From: Bradyrhizobium sp. AZCC 1721
GTDB lineage: Bacteria > Pseudomonadota > Alphaproteobacteria > Rhizobiales > Xanthobacteraceae
NCBI RefSeq assembly: GCF_036924715.1
Contig: NZ_JAZHSB010000001.1
Span: 558,001 to 622,000 of the forward strand
Length of the DNA: 64,000 nt
Direction: 5' to 3'
Of this stretch, positions 33,010 through 42,122 are shown piece by piece (position 1 is the stretch's first letter; each line of letters begins with the position of its first letter). The notes below the pieces were generated by a model, which saw only the letters and a list, made by a program, of their open reading frames with translations, was not told where the DNA came from and searched no databases. Both the position numbers and the translations under genes were made by a program.

Positions 33010-33792
33010 TTATGCGGAAGCCGGCGCGCCGTAGATCTTGTCGCGTAGTCGGCGCATGCCGGCGAGCCAGCGGTCGCGGTTGGAGGCCTTGCGCTGGATG
33101 TATTCGGCGACTTGCGGGTGCGACAGGATGAGAAAACGTTCTTCCGCCATCGCCTCGATTACCATGCGTGCCACCTCCGGCGGCTGCAGCACGCCGTCGA
33201 TCCGCGCGGCGCTGGGGCCGGGCGTTGTCATTCCGGTCTGCACCGATTGCGGACAGAGCACGGAAACGCAGATGCCGCGGTCGCCGTACTGAATGGCGAG
33301 ATGCTCGGCGAGCGCCACCGCGGCGTTCTTGGTCACGCCGTAAGGCATCGAGTTCAGCGACGCCAAGAGGCCCGCGGCGGACGCGGTGTTGAGGAGATAG
33401 CCGGAGCCGCGTGCGAGCATGCCGGGCACCAGCGCGCGGGCCGCGAACACATGGCTCATGACATGGACGCGCCAGCTCACCTCCCAATCGGCGTCAGGCG
33501 CGGTCTCCTGGCCCTTGCGCGAGAGCCCGGCATTGGAGAAGAACACGTCGACCGGGCCATACTTGTCTTCGGCCGCCGCGATCAGTGCCTTGATGTCTTC
33601 CTCCAGCCCGACGTCGGCCGTGATCGGCAGCCCGTCGATGTCGCCCGCGACCTTGGCGAGCTTCTCGCGCGAGGTTTTGAGGTCGGCGACGACGACGCCA
33701 CGCGCGCCGGCCTCCGCATAGGCGCGCGCCACCGCCTCGCCGATGCCGCTCGCGGCTCCCGTGACGACGCAGACCTTGTCTTTGACATGCAT
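33010..33792 (-). CDS. SDR-family oxidoreductase
   Basis: 260 residues. 'VVTGAASGIGEAVARAYAEAGARGVVVADL' binds NAD(P); 'FSNAGL', Ser in 'LLNTASAAG' and 'YGVTK' complete the catalytic set. The Asp at the end of the second strand (VVADL) favours NAD(H). Substrate unknown. Neighbour of a ketopantoate-reductase-like gene on the same strand, separated by a family B repeat. Confidence 0.9.
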   Translation of the reverse strand: MHVKDKVCVVTGAASGIGEAVARAYAEAGARGVVVADLKTSREKLAKVAGDIDGLPITADVGLEEDIKALIAAAEDKYGPVDVFFSNAGLSRKGQETAPDADWEVSWRVHVMSHVFAARALVPGMLARGSGYLLNTASAAGLLASLNSMPYGVTKNAAVALAEHLAIQYGDRGICVSVLCPQSVQTGMTTPGPSAARIDGVLQPPEVARMVIEAMAEERFLILSHPQVAEYIQRKASNRDRWLAGMRRLRDKIYGAPASA

Positions 33793-33823
33793 GATGCGGT
33801 TTCCACTTCTTGATTCGACCCAC

Positions 33824-33908
33824 CGTCATTGCGAGGAGCGCAAGCGACGAAGCAATCCACTTCTCCGCTTGCGGCGCGATGGATTGCTTCGCTTCGCTCG
33901 CAATGACG
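33824..33908. repeat. Family B intergenic palindromic repeat
   Basis: Compact copy almost identical to the one at 12666, here between two minus-strand genes. Confidence 0.9.
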
Positions 33909-33923
33909 CTCGGATCTCATTGC

Positions 33924-34898
33924 CTACCTTGCATACAGCCCCTTGTCGCGCGCCTGTCGGATCGCCAGCGCGGCCATCATGTCGAGCATCGGTGTCGAAA
34001 GTCCGGCGGCGCGGGCGAAGGCGGCGGGCGCGCGGACCAAAACGTCGATCTCCATGGCGCGGCCGAGTTCGTAATCCTGCAGGATCGACGGCTTGTGGTC
34101 GGGCGCGGGCCCGGAGCGCGTCACGCGCTTGACTTGTGGAAAGCAGCTTTGCGCCACGCTGTTGGCCTCGTCGAGCAGGCGCGGCACGATGTCGGCGAGA
34201 TCAGGATCGTCGCGTACGGCGCGCGCAGTCTGCCCGGTCAGCAAACACAGCACCGACATCGACATGTTGGTCAGGAGTTTGGACCAGATCGTTTCCCTGA
34301 TCTGCGTGACCTCGGGCGAGTCGATCGAAGCTGCGTTCAGCGCTGCGCGCAGCTTCGCGACGCGCTCGCTGGCGCGGTCGTCGCACTCGCCGATCAAGAG
34401 CCGGTTGCGCTCGGGCGACAGGTTCGCGACCACGCCCGGCGCGATGACTTCATTCGATGAAAACACCACGCCGCCAACGATGCGCTCTCTGGGGATCGCC
34501 GCACGCAGGCGTCCGCCGGGATCGAGGAAGGCCAGATCCGGCACCGGCGGATGGCTTGGCGAGAGCCCGATGTCGTACCACCAGGGAATGCCGTTCTGCG
34601 CGAACACCACGGCGGTGTCATTGCCGAGCAGCGGCTGCAGCCCAGCGGCGAGGCTGGAGAGGCCTGTCGCCTTCAACGTGCAAATCACGACGTCCTGCCG
34701 GCCCAGCGCGGCTGGATCGCTGGATGCGCTGACCTTCGCCTTGAACTCGCCATCTCCAACCCGCAGCGTCAGCCCGCTGGCTTTCACGGCATCCAGGTGC
34801 GCTCCCCGCATCACGCAGGAAACGTCATGTCCTGCTAGTGCGAGCCGCACCGCAAAATGGCTGCCGACGGCGCCCGCACCGAAAACGCAAATCCGCAT
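33924..34898 (-). CDS. 2-dehydropantoate 2-reductase family protein
   Basis: 324 residues. 'MRICVFGAGAVGSHFAVRLALAGHDVS' binds NADPH; 'ICTLKATGL', 'FAQNGIPWWY' and 'ETIWSKLLTNMSMSVLC' (substrate Lys) mark the ketopantoate reductase fold. The 'QNGIPWWY' variant is typical of a subgroup in catabolic clusters and differs from the protein at 20051. A role on another 2-oxo acid is plausible. Divergent from the LTXXQ protein gene at 35091. Confidence 0.88.
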   Translation of the reverse strand: MRICVFGAGAVGSHFAVRLALAGHDVSCVMRGAHLDAVKASGLTLRVGDGEFKAKVSASSDPAALGRQDVVICTLKATGLSSLAAGLQPLLGNDTAVVFAQNGIPWWYDIGLSPSHPPVPDLAFLDPGGRLRAAIPRERIVGGVVFSSNEVIAPGVVANLSPERNRLLIGECDDRASERVAKLRAALNAASIDSPEVTQIRETIWSKLLTNMSMSVLCLLTGQTARAVRDDPDLADIVPRLLDEANSVAQSCFPQVKRVTRSGPAPDHKPSILQDYELGRAMEIDVLVRAPAAFARAAGLSTPMLDMMAALAIRQARDKGLYAR

Positions 34899-35090
34899 GG
34901 ATGGAAAATCCTGCTGCGAGGGGAAGGAGTGCCGTTGCTAGTTTTCACAAGCCTTGTTCGGGCGCAACCGGCTCGGTTCGACAGGGTGGGTTGCGCGATC
35001 GCGCGGCCCCGGCCAGAGGGAACTTTGCTGTTCCGCTGGCGTTCATCAACGCGCTTTAGGGTTCGTGATGCAACGATGGTGGGGCGTGCC

Positions 35091-36416
35091 ATGTCAAAAC
35101 TCGGGCTGGGAATTGCCGTCATTGTTCTCGCGACCGCGCTGTCGGCGGCCGGATATGCCGTCGCGAAAGGCGGCCATGGCGGCGGACACGGCGGCGGTCG
35201 TGGTGGCGGGCATGGACATCATGGCGGCGGTCATGGCCACAAACATTTCGGGGCGCGCCATCATGGCGGCGGCCATTTTCACGGCAGAGCGGCGCGCTTC
35301 CGCTCGTTCCACGCTCCTCGCATCAACCGCGCCGCGGCCGGCGGCCGCGCGATGAACGCGCGTGCGCTCGCTCGCAGCACTGCCGTCCTTAGAAATCCCG
35401 CCGCCCGCGCCAGCCTGACCGCGGGCGCGGCGCTGGCAGGTTGGCAATATGGCCGGCCGCGGGGCGGTGGCTGGTGGCAGCACGGCAATGGCGGATATGG
35501 CTGGGTCGGGCCACTGTTCTGGCCGTTCGCCTACAACGATATCTACGACTATACGCTGTGGGGACCGGGCGTCGGCGCGCCGTTCTGGTACTATGGCTAT
35601 GACGACATCTATGCCGGCCTCTTCGGACCTTATGACTACGAAGGCTTGGCCGGCTATTTGCCGCCGCGTGCCTCTCCTGGTGACGACCGGCTGGCGCAAT
35701 TCTGCGGTGACGACAGCCGCGAAATCGCCGGCCTGCCGATCGACCTGATCGCACAGGTGATCGAGCCCACCGAGACCCAACGCGTGGCGCTCGACGATCT
35801 CGCCAATGCGTCGGTGACATCGGCGCAAAAGATCAAGGCGGCGTGCCCGACTTCGATATCGCTGACAGCCGCTGGCCGGCTCGCCTCGATGCAGCAGCGC
35901 CTCGAGGCGATGATCGCGGGCGTCGCGACCGTGCAGCCGGCGCTCGACAAGTTCTATGATCTTCTGAATGACGAGCAGAAAGCGCGGCTGAATGCGGTCG
36001 CTGAGGAGCAGGAACGAAAAGCCGAACGGCGCGGCAGAAGATCGTTTGCGCGAGCCTGCGACATCACACAATCCTCGGGCTTGAGATGGCCGACCGAGGA
36101 AGTCGAGGCACGGCTGCGCCCGACCGACGTGCAACGCACGGGCCTTACAGCCCTGCAGAATGCAAACACCAAAGCCAGCGAGATGCTGAGCGCATCGTGC
36201 CGGCCCGAGGATGGGGCCACGCCGTCGGCGCGGCTTGCGGCGGCCGGCAAGCGGCTCGATGTGATGCTGCAGGCGGTCAAGCAGGTGCGCACCGCGCTCG
36301 ATGATTTCTATGTGACCTTGAACGACGAGCAGAAAGCCCAGTTCGAGGCGATCGGACCGCGGCGGACGTCCTTTGCCGACAGGGCTGACATGATGCAGCG
36401 GCGTAGCCGCCGATAG
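35091..36416 (+). CDS. Periplasmic Spy/CpxP-like protein with His/Gly-rich N-terminus and two LTXXQ repeats
   Basis: 441 residues from ATG 35091 ('GGTGGGG' upstream; ATG 35076 is possible). A signal peptide (MSKLGLGIAVIVLATALSAAGYA) is followed by about 35 residues made of HGGG/GGHGHH repeats, a likely metal-binding tail, then an aromatic Trp/Tyr/Gly-rich region ('WWQHGNGGYGWVGPLFWPFAYND'). The C-terminal 220 residues hold two Spy-like helical modules, each with a Cys-bearing start, an LTXXQ-like motif ('TETQRVALDDL', 'TDVQRTGLTALQ') and an ending 'FYDLLNDEQKARL' / 'FYVTLNDEQKAQF'. Envelope chaperone or metal-stress function is inferred from the family. Confidence 0.8.
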   Translation: MSKLGLGIAVIVLATALSAAGYAVAKGGHGGGHGGGRGGGHGHHGGGHGHKHFGARHHGGGHFHGRAARFRSFHAPRINRAAAGGRAMNARALARSTAVLRNPAARASLTAGAALAGWQYGRPRGGGWWQHGNGGYGWVGPLFWPFAYNDIYDYTLWGPGVGAPFWYYGYDDIYAGLFGPYDYEGLAGYLPPRASPGDDRLAQFCGDDSREIAGLPIDLIAQVIEPTETQRVALDDLANASVTSAQKIKAACPTSISLTAAGRLASMQQRLEAMIAGVATVQPALDKFYDLLNDEQKARLNAVAEEQERKAERRGRRSFARACDITQSSGLRWPTEEVEARLRPTDVQRTGLTALQNANTKASEMLSASCRPEDGATPSARLAAAGKRLDVMLQAVKQVRTALDDFYVTLNDEQKAQFEAIGPRRTSFADRADMMQRRSRR

Positions 36417-36492
36417 ATCGTCGGCGGTGACAACGGCTGCGGTCCCGGCCTATGGTTCGGCATAAACGACATGCCGAACAGAGGGCCGCCGA

Positions 36493-37290
36493 ATGACTGC
36501 CAATCCGGTTCTATGGAATCTCGACGCGCGCGGCGTCGCAACGGTCACGCTCAATCGCCCCGAGGTGAACAACGCCTATGATGGTGGATTGATCGGCGGC
36601 GTGCTCGCGGCGATGGACGATCTCGGCAAGAAGCAAAACCTTCGCGTCGTCGTGCTCAAGGGCAATGGCAAGCATTTCCAGGCCGGCGCAGACCTGAAAT
36701 GGATCAACGGCGTGCGGCCGAAATCGGCTGATGAGAACGAGGCCGTGTCGCGCGCGACGTTCGAGGCCGTGCAGCGGTTGAATACGCTGCCGATCCCGAC
36801 GGTCGCGCTGGTGCAGGGCGGCTGTTTCGGTGGCGGCACCGGCGTGATCTCGGCCTGCGACGTTGTGATCGCCGCCGACAATGCGCTGTTCTCGATCACC
36901 GAAGTGCGCTGGGGCCTCACCGCCGCAATCATCATTCCGCAACTCTGCGACGCCATCGGCGTCCGCCAGGTCCGCCGCTATGCGCTGACCGGCGAACGGT
37001 TCGGCGCGGAAGAGGCCCGCCGCATCGGGCTGGTGCATGAGGTGGTGCCGCTGGCGGAGCTGGAAATGGCAGGCGCGAAGGTCGTCGAGCAACTGCTCGC
37101 CAACGGTCCCGAAGCGCTGGCGGAAACCAAGCGGCTGGCGATGGAGAGCTCGTTCGGCGGCATGGGCGTCGACGACGAGGCCTACGCGCGGCTGGTGAAA
37201 ATGCATTCGGCGCGGCGCCAGACGGCGGAGGCGTCGGAGGGGCTCGCGTCGTTTGCGGAGAAGCGGGCGGCGAATTGGGGGGCCGGGTAA
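36493..37290 (+). CDS. Enoyl-CoA hydratase, methylglutaconyl-CoA hydratase-like
   Basis: 265 residues, crotonase fold ('QGGCFGGGTGVISACDVVIA', 'FSITEVRWGLTAAIIIPQL'). Of the two hydratase Glu positions it has Gly at the first and keeps Glu at the second (ITEVRWGL), the pattern of the LiuC/AtuE-type subgroup. Its TAA stop is followed with no gap by the ATG of the dehydrogenase at 37291, so the two are cotranscribed. Confidence 0.9.
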   Translation: MTANPVLWNLDARGVATVTLNRPEVNNAYDGGLIGGVLAAMDDLGKKQNLRVVVLKGNGKHFQAGADLKWINGVRPKSADENEAVSRATFEAVQRLNTLPIPTVALVQGGCFGGGTGVISACDVVIAADNALFSITEVRWGLTAAIIIPQLCDAIGVRQVRRYALTGERFGAEEARRIGLVHEVVPLAELEMAGAKVVEQLLANGPEALAETKRLAMESSFGGMGVDDEAYARLVKMHSARRQTAEASEGLASFAEKRAANWGAG

Positions 37291-38097
37291 ATGCCATCCA
37301 AGCGCATCGCCATTGCCGGACTGGGCGAGATCGGTCGAACCGTCGCGCGCAAGCTGGCGGACGGGTTGCCGGGCCTCTCGCTGGCGGCAATCGCGACCAG
37401 GGATCGCACCAAGGCGCAAGCGTGGCTCGATCGCGAAGGCATTTCCTGCCCGCTGATTTCGCTCGATGAGTTGCCTGACCATGCCGACCTCGTTGTCGAA
37501 TGCGCGCCGGCTGAAATTCTCGACCAGATCTGCCGGCCGATGCTCACCGCTGGCAAGCAGGTGATGGTGCTGAGCGCCAGCGCGCTGTTGCCGCGACCCG
37601 ATCTCGTCGATCTGGCCCGCGCGCACGGCGGGCAGATCATCGTGCCGACCGGCGCCTTGATCGGATTTGATGCGGTTTCGGCCGCCGCCGAAGAAACCAT
37701 CCATTCGGTGCAGATGGTCACGCGCAAGCCGCCCCGAGGTCTCGCTGGCGCGCCTTATCTCGTCGAGAACGGGATCTCCATGGAGGGCCTGACATCCGCG
37801 CTGTGTCTCTTCAAGGGCTCGGCGCGCGATGCGGCTGCCGCCTTTCCCGCCAATGTGAACGTGGTGGCGGCCTTGTCGCTGGCCGGCATCGGGCCCGACC
37901 GCACCACGATCGAAATCTGGGCCGATCCAGCGGTGACGCGAAATTGCCATCAGATCAGGGTCGAATCCGACTCGGCCTCGTTCACGATGTCGATCGAGAA
38001 CATTCCCTCGGAAAATCCGAAGACCGGCCGCATCACCGCGCTCTCGGTAATCGCGGCGCTGCGCAAGCTGACTTCGCCGCTGCAGGTCGGAACCTGA
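37291..38097 (+). CDS. L-aspartate dehydrogenase (NadX-like)
   Basis: 268 residues. Rossmann motif 'IAIAGLGEIGRTVARKL', then 'VVECAPAEILDQICRPML', 'IIVPTGALIGFDAV', 'FPANVNVVAALSLAGIGPDRTTIEIWADP' and 'IENIPSENPKTGRITALSVIAAL' are the conserved blocks of the aspartate dehydrogenase family. The enzyme makes iminoaspartate or oxaloacetate plus ammonia with NAD(P). It abuts an enoyl-CoA hydratase rather than nadA/nadC, which suggests a catabolic or specialised role over NAD synthesis. Confidence 0.88.
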   Translation: MPSKRIAIAGLGEIGRTVARKLADGLPGLSLAAIATRDRTKAQAWLDREGISCPLISLDELPDHADLVVECAPAEILDQICRPMLTAGKQVMVLSASALLPRPDLVDLARAHGGQIIVPTGALIGFDAVSAAAEETIHSVQMVTRKPPRGLAGAPYLVENGISMEGLTSALCLFKGSARDAAAAFPANVNVVAALSLAGIGPDRTTIEIWADPAVTRNCHQIRVESDSASFTMSIENIPSENPKTGRITALSVIAALRKLTSPLQVGT

Positions 38098-38119
38098 GCA
38101 TTTTCATCAGGAGAGATAG

Positions 38120-38254
38120 GCGAGTTGCAAGCCATCCAACGGGGATAACTCGTTTGAGGGCAGGGTCTACAACGATGGCTATGCCAGCCGTGCAGATGCA
38201 TTCGCTCAAACACTAGACGGCGAGAAGCGCTCCCTCATCCAAGCGTGTGTATAG
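38120..38254 (+). other. Possible gene relic before the FRG gene
   Basis: The frame is open for 44 codons up to TAG at 38252-38254, with no start codon of its own. It reads, near its end, 'EGRVYNDGYASRADAFAQTL', which looks protein-like in composition. I recognise no family. It may be the 3' remnant of a gene cut off when the low-GC segment to the right arrived. Confidence 0.25.
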
Positions 38255-38281
38255 AAGTGGATCGAACGAATTTGATCGTGT

Positions 38282-39136
38282 TTAGGCGCCAACGATAAGT
38301 ATCGATCCAACTTTGCGGCTGTTCTCAAATCTTCCATCGAGAAGAATCTTATAGCCTTGATCATAATAGGGGGGAGGGAACAGAGTATGTATGCCCAGAG
38401 TCTTCGCTTCGCCCAACCATGAAAGAGCGTCAGATAGCCTCATTCGAATTACCCCTCGTATTTGATCTGAATAATCTGTTGGTCGAAGATTTCCCTTGCC
38501 TCTTCTTCGAAACAAGACCCCATGCTGCGCGTGAGGTCTTAAAAAGATCGACGGACAGGCAACGCGAAGATCAACGAGCTCAGTCTCTGTACCTTTAAAC
38601 AACCCTGGAGGGCCAGCTTGGGACGAGTCGGCCGCGACAAGCAGGATGTACGCAAATTCATGGTCGGTTGCCGGCATCCGCTTTTCAAAATGTAAGTACT
38701 GCGACTGCTTGCCGGATACGTGGGCCTCATGAGAAGCAAACCAAAGCGCAACCCAAATGTTGTCAACCAAGTCGATCCATGTAGTCGAAAGCCCGTAGTG
38801 CTGTAGTAGCGGCTCATGAGCAAACTGAGGGAATCTTGAAAAAATGTCTGCTTTGCCGACAATCTCCGCTATGAAGCGATTTTGTTCCATAACTCGTTTT
38901 GATTGAGCCGATTGATTGGGACCGATACCGCGAAACAATGAGGGAGTTAGAGTTGAATACGTTTCCGATTGACCGCGAAAATAGATAGCTTCGTTCTTCT
39001 TGCCTCTCGTGAACTTTAGGTATCCAGCAGCTTGTATCAATGCATGGGGATCTCGAACGTGCAGTACTTCTTGCCCGTGAGGATCTTTTGCAATCTCTGC
39101 ATTTCTGATTGAGATGTTTCCCAATAAGTTCGCCAT
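38282..39136 (-). CDS. FRG-domain protein, low-GC, probably acquired
   Basis: 284 residues. The FRG signature is clear: 'AIYFRGQS' at about 51-57, 'LTPSLFRG', and 'FAHEPLLQHYGLSTTWIDL' with the conserved QHYG...T..lD block near 108-122, and later an aliphatic 'YILLVAADSS' segment. FRG domains occur in bacteria and phages, are of unknown biochemistry, and often sit in mobile or defence-rich regions. The gene uses many AT-ending codons, unlike the GC-rich genes on both sides, and has AT-rich flanks. No partner toxin, methylase or integrase gene is adjacent, so a defence role is only a possibility. Confidence 0.82.
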   Translation of the reverse strand: MANLLGNISIRNAEIAKDPHGQEVLHVRDPHALIQAAGYLKFTRGKKNEAIYFRGQSETYSTLTPSLFRGIGPNQSAQSKRVMEQNRFIAEIVGKADIFSRFPQFAHEPLLQHYGLSTTWIDLVDNIWVALWFASHEAHVSGKQSQYLHFEKRMPATDHEFAYILLVAADSSQAGPPGLFKGTETELVDLRVACPSIFLRPHAQHGVLFRRRGKGNLRPTDYSDQIRGVIRMRLSDALSWLGEAKTLGIHTLFPPPYYDQGYKILLDGRFENSRKVGSILIVGA

Positions 39137-39364
39137 CTCTCCCCCAAGTCTTCAAGAGAAAAGCATTAGTCGTCAAAATTTGGTTCCAATCACGCGTCCC
39201 GCGGCGGTGAACAGCGGCTGATACTAACTAATATTAGCCAGCTCGACATCACGATAGAAGACGTGCTGATACACAATCTTCGATGGAGGGCGTCCTGTGG
39301 ACCGGGTGGCTAAATCTCCGCGCTCGGATCATGATGTGCCCGCATATGATCTAGGATACTGAAC

Positions 39365-40729
39365 TTGCCCAAGAAAACCATCACGGAACCCGCACGCCAG
39401 ATTCCGCTCTATGGCGAATATGATGTTGCCGTCCTCGGTGGCGGGCCCGCCGGCATCGCGGCCGCTGTGGCCGCTGCGCGCGCAGGCCGCCGCACGCTTC
39501 TGATCGAACGCTACGGCTTTCTCGGCGGCATGGGCACCGCCGCCGGCGTGACCAATTTTTGCGGACTGCATGCCAACGTGCATGGCGAGATGCGCCGGGT
39601 GGTGCAGGGGATTGCGTCCGATCTGCTGGCGCGGATCGACCGGCTCGATGGGCTCAATGCGCCGCATCTTATCCTCGGCAAGATTTTCGCGCAGGCCTAT
39701 GACACCGCTGCCTACAAGATCGCGGCCGACGATCTATTGGCCGCGCACAAGGTCAGTATCCTCTTTCACGCACTTGGCGCCGGTGTGGTGATGGATGATG
39801 AGAAGCGCATCCACGCGCTGATGGTGGAAACCAAGGCGGGGCGTCAGGCGGTACGCGCCGGCATATTCATCGATTGCTCAGGTGACGGCGATCTCGCGGC
39901 CTGGGCGGGCGCACCCTTCGAAGTCGGCGACAATGCCGGCAGCATGCTTTACCCATCGATGATGCTGCGCCTCAACGGCATCGATCCCGAAAGGGCGGGC
40001 GAGGCGTGGCGGACGATTCCGGCGCTGATGGAAAAGGCCGAAGCCGCGGGCACGCATCGTTTTCCGCGCAAGTCCGCGATCGTCCGGCCGCAGCGTTCGG
40101 CGATCGAATGGCGGGTCAATTTCACCCAGCTTGCGCGCGAGGATGGCAGCGCAGTCAGCGGCATCGATCCTGATCAGATGACACGCGGCGAGATAGAAGG
40201 CCGCCGTCAGGCCGTGCAGGCGTTCGAATTCCTGCGCACCGTGCCCGGCTTCGAAAAATCCTACATCGTCGACCTGCCGCCGCAGCTCGGCATCCGCGAG
40301 ACGCGCCGGGTGGTCGGCGGCTATATGCTGTCGGGCGAGGATGTGCTCGGCTGCGCCTCGTTCAAGGATTCCGTCGGCGTCAATGGCTGGCCGATGGAGC
40401 AGCATGTCGCCGGCGACGTCGTCTTCAAGTTTCCGCCGATCCCGGAATCGCGCGGCTTCAACGAATTGCCGTATCGCATGCTGGTGCCTGAAGGCATCGA
40501 CAATCTGCTGATGGCCGGGCGCTGCGCCTCGATGACCCATGAGGGCCAATCGGCGGCACGCGTCTCCGGCGCCTGCTTTGCGATGGGGGAGGCGGCCGGT
40601 CTCGCAGCGGTATTGGCGCTGTCCGGAAATACGATTCCGCGCGACATTGCCGTTGAAAAGTTGCAACAAACGTTGAAACAACACGGTGCGTTCATCGGAC
40701 GGAATCAGGCGGTGCCCGAGGGATTATGA
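39365..40729 (+). CDS. FAD-dependent oxidoreductase (FAD_oxidored family)
   Basis: 454 residues; TTG start at 39365 with 'AGGAT' upstream. FAD-binding 'YDVAVLGGGPAGIAAAVAAARAGRRTLLIERYGFLGGMGTAAGV' is followed by the family's 'FIDCSGDGDLAAWAG', 'ELPYRMLVPEGIDNLLMAGRC' and 'GACFAMGEAAGLAAVLAL'. Such proteins oxidise or rearrange small carboxylates or cofactors; the substrate is unknown. It precedes the ABC importer genes by about 190 bases containing a repeat and may belong to the same function. Confidence 0.88.
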   Translation: MPKKTITEPARQIPLYGEYDVAVLGGGPAGIAAAVAAARAGRRTLLIERYGFLGGMGTAAGVTNFCGLHANVHGEMRRVVQGIASDLLARIDRLDGLNAPHLILGKIFAQAYDTAAYKIAADDLLAAHKVSILFHALGAGVVMDDEKRIHALMVETKAGRQAVRAGIFIDCSGDGDLAAWAGAPFEVGDNAGSMLYPSMMLRLNGIDPERAGEAWRTIPALMEKAEAAGTHRFPRKSAIVRPQRSAIEWRVNFTQLAREDGSAVSGIDPDQMTRGEIEGRRQAVQAFEFLRTVPGFEKSYIVDLPPQLGIRETRRVVGGYMLSGEDVLGCASFKDSVGVNGWPMEQHVAGDVVFKFPPIPESRGFNELPYRMLVPEGIDNLLMAGRCASMTHEGQSAARVSGACFAMGEAAGLAAVLALSGNTIPRDIAVEKLQQTLKQHGAFIGRNQAVPEGL

Positions 40730-40760
40730 AGCGATGCACTCCGGAGGATGAATCTTTTCT

Positions 40761-40878
40761 GTCGTCCCTGCGAAAGCAGGGACCCATACGCCGCGGCCCT
40801 TCTTTTGGGCGATTGGGCAGACGGCTTTTGCTATTTCCCAGTCCTGTGGTTATGGGTCCCTGCGTTCGCAGGGACGAC
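40761..40878. repeat. Family A intergenic palindromic repeat
   Basis: Full copy in the leader of the binding-protein gene, ending 44 bases before its start codon. Confidence 0.88.
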
Positions 40879-40921
40879 CCGAGTGGATAGCATGCGAATA
40901 ACAAGACGTGGAGGAAACCGG

Positions 40922-41926
40922 ATGATGAAGTTTGCGCGGCTCGCGCTGGCGGGCCTGTTGGCGATGGCGGCGGGCGGGATGGCACGGGCCGATGATGCGC
41001 TCAAGGCAAAAGTTGGCGTGCTGCGGCTGTCATCCTCGGCGCCGGTGTTCATCGCGCAGGACAAGGGCTATTTCCGCGAGGCCGGGCTCGACATCGAGCT
41101 GAAATTCTTTGATGCGGCGCAGCCGATCGCGGTGGCGACCACCTCCGGCGACGTCGATTTCGGCATCACGGCTTTCACCGCCGGGCTCTACAATCTCGCC
41201 GGCAAGGGCACGCTGAAGGTGATCGGCGGCATGAGCCGCGAGAAGGCCGGCTATCCGCTGATCGGCTATTTCGCCAGCAACAACGCCTATGCGGCGGGGC
41301 TGAAGACGCCGAAGGATCTCGCCGGCAAGCGGATCGCGGTGACGCAGGTCGGCTCCAGCTTTCACTATTCGCTGGGGCTGCTCGCCGACAAATACGGCTT
41401 CAAGCTTGCGGACGTGAAGGTGATGCCGCTGCAGTCGCTGTCCAATGCCGCCGCGGCGCTGAAGGGCGAAACCGTCGATGCGGCCTTGCTGCCGATCTCG
41501 ACCGCACGGGCGCTGGTGGATTCCGGTGGCGCCAAGTTTCTTGGTTGGGTCGGCGACGAGACGCCGTGGCAGTTAGGCGCGGTGTTTGCTTCACCGAAGA
41601 CGCTTGCCAACAAGGCGCTGGTGACGAAGCTTTTGGGCGCGCTGGTGCGAGCCGACCGCGAGTATCACGACGTGATCCTGGCTTCCGTGAAGGACGGCAA
41701 GGCCGAGATCAACGACAAGACAAAGCCGCTGCTCGAGATCATCGCCAAATACACCAATCTGCCGGTCGAGCAGGTGGTCGGCAATTGCGCCTATGTCGAT
41801 CCCGACGGCAAGCTCGACGTCAAGAACGTCGATAACCAGATCGCGTGGCTGCAGGAGCAGGGCTTTGTCGACAAGGGTTTTGCCGCGGATGCGATCATCG
41901 CGAAGGAATATGTGAAGGCGGATTGA
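40922..41926 (+). CDS. ABC importer substrate-binding protein, SsuA/TauA/NMT1 type
   Basis: 334 residues from ATG 40922 ('GTGGAGGAAA' upstream), with signal peptide (MMKFARLALAGLLAMAAGGMARA). 'VGVLRLSSSAPVFIAQDKGYFREAGLDIELKFFDAAQPIAVATTSGDVDFGI' is the NMT1/SsuA hallmark. Ligands in this family include sulfonates, nitrate, pyrimidine precursors and aromatic acids. The gene leads the transport set with an ATPase and a permease downstream. Proximity to the gentisate cluster makes an aromatic acid a reasonable guess only. Confidence 0.9.
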   Translation: MMKFARLALAGLLAMAAGGMARADDALKAKVGVLRLSSSAPVFIAQDKGYFREAGLDIELKFFDAAQPIAVATTSGDVDFGITAFTAGLYNLAGKGTLKVIGGMSREKAGYPLIGYFASNNAYAAGLKTPKDLAGKRIAVTQVGSSFHYSLGLLADKYGFKLADVKVMPLQSLSNAAAALKGETVDAALLPISTARALVDSGGAKFLGWVGDETPWQLGAVFASPKTLANKALVTKLLGALVRADREYHDVILASVKDGKAEINDKTKPLLEIIAKYTNLPVEQVVGNCAYVDPDGKLDVKNVDNQIAWLQEQGFVDKGFAADAIIAKEYVKAD

Positions 41927-41944
41927 TGCAAGTTACGCCAGTTC

Positions 41945-42098
41945 CGTCATTGCGAGCGAAGCCAAGCAATCCATGCTTCGGCACGGGGATAGATGGATTG
42001 CTTCCGCCTTCGCTCTTCGAGCTACGGCGGACAAGTCGTCGCGGAGTTTATCATCGGGCCGGCCGGAGGCCGGACCCGGTGACTCCTCGCAATGACGG
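41945..42098. repeat. Family B repeat with an embedded family F module
   Basis: Outer arms 'cgtcattgcgagcgaagcc' and 'ctcctcgcaatgacgg' surround the family F module (42004-42038). The element fills the 196-base gap between binding-protein and ATPase genes and could make an mRNA hairpin that favours the upstream transcript. Confidence 0.85.
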
Positions 42099-42122
42099 AG
42101 CAAGTAACGAGTTCGGAACCAC

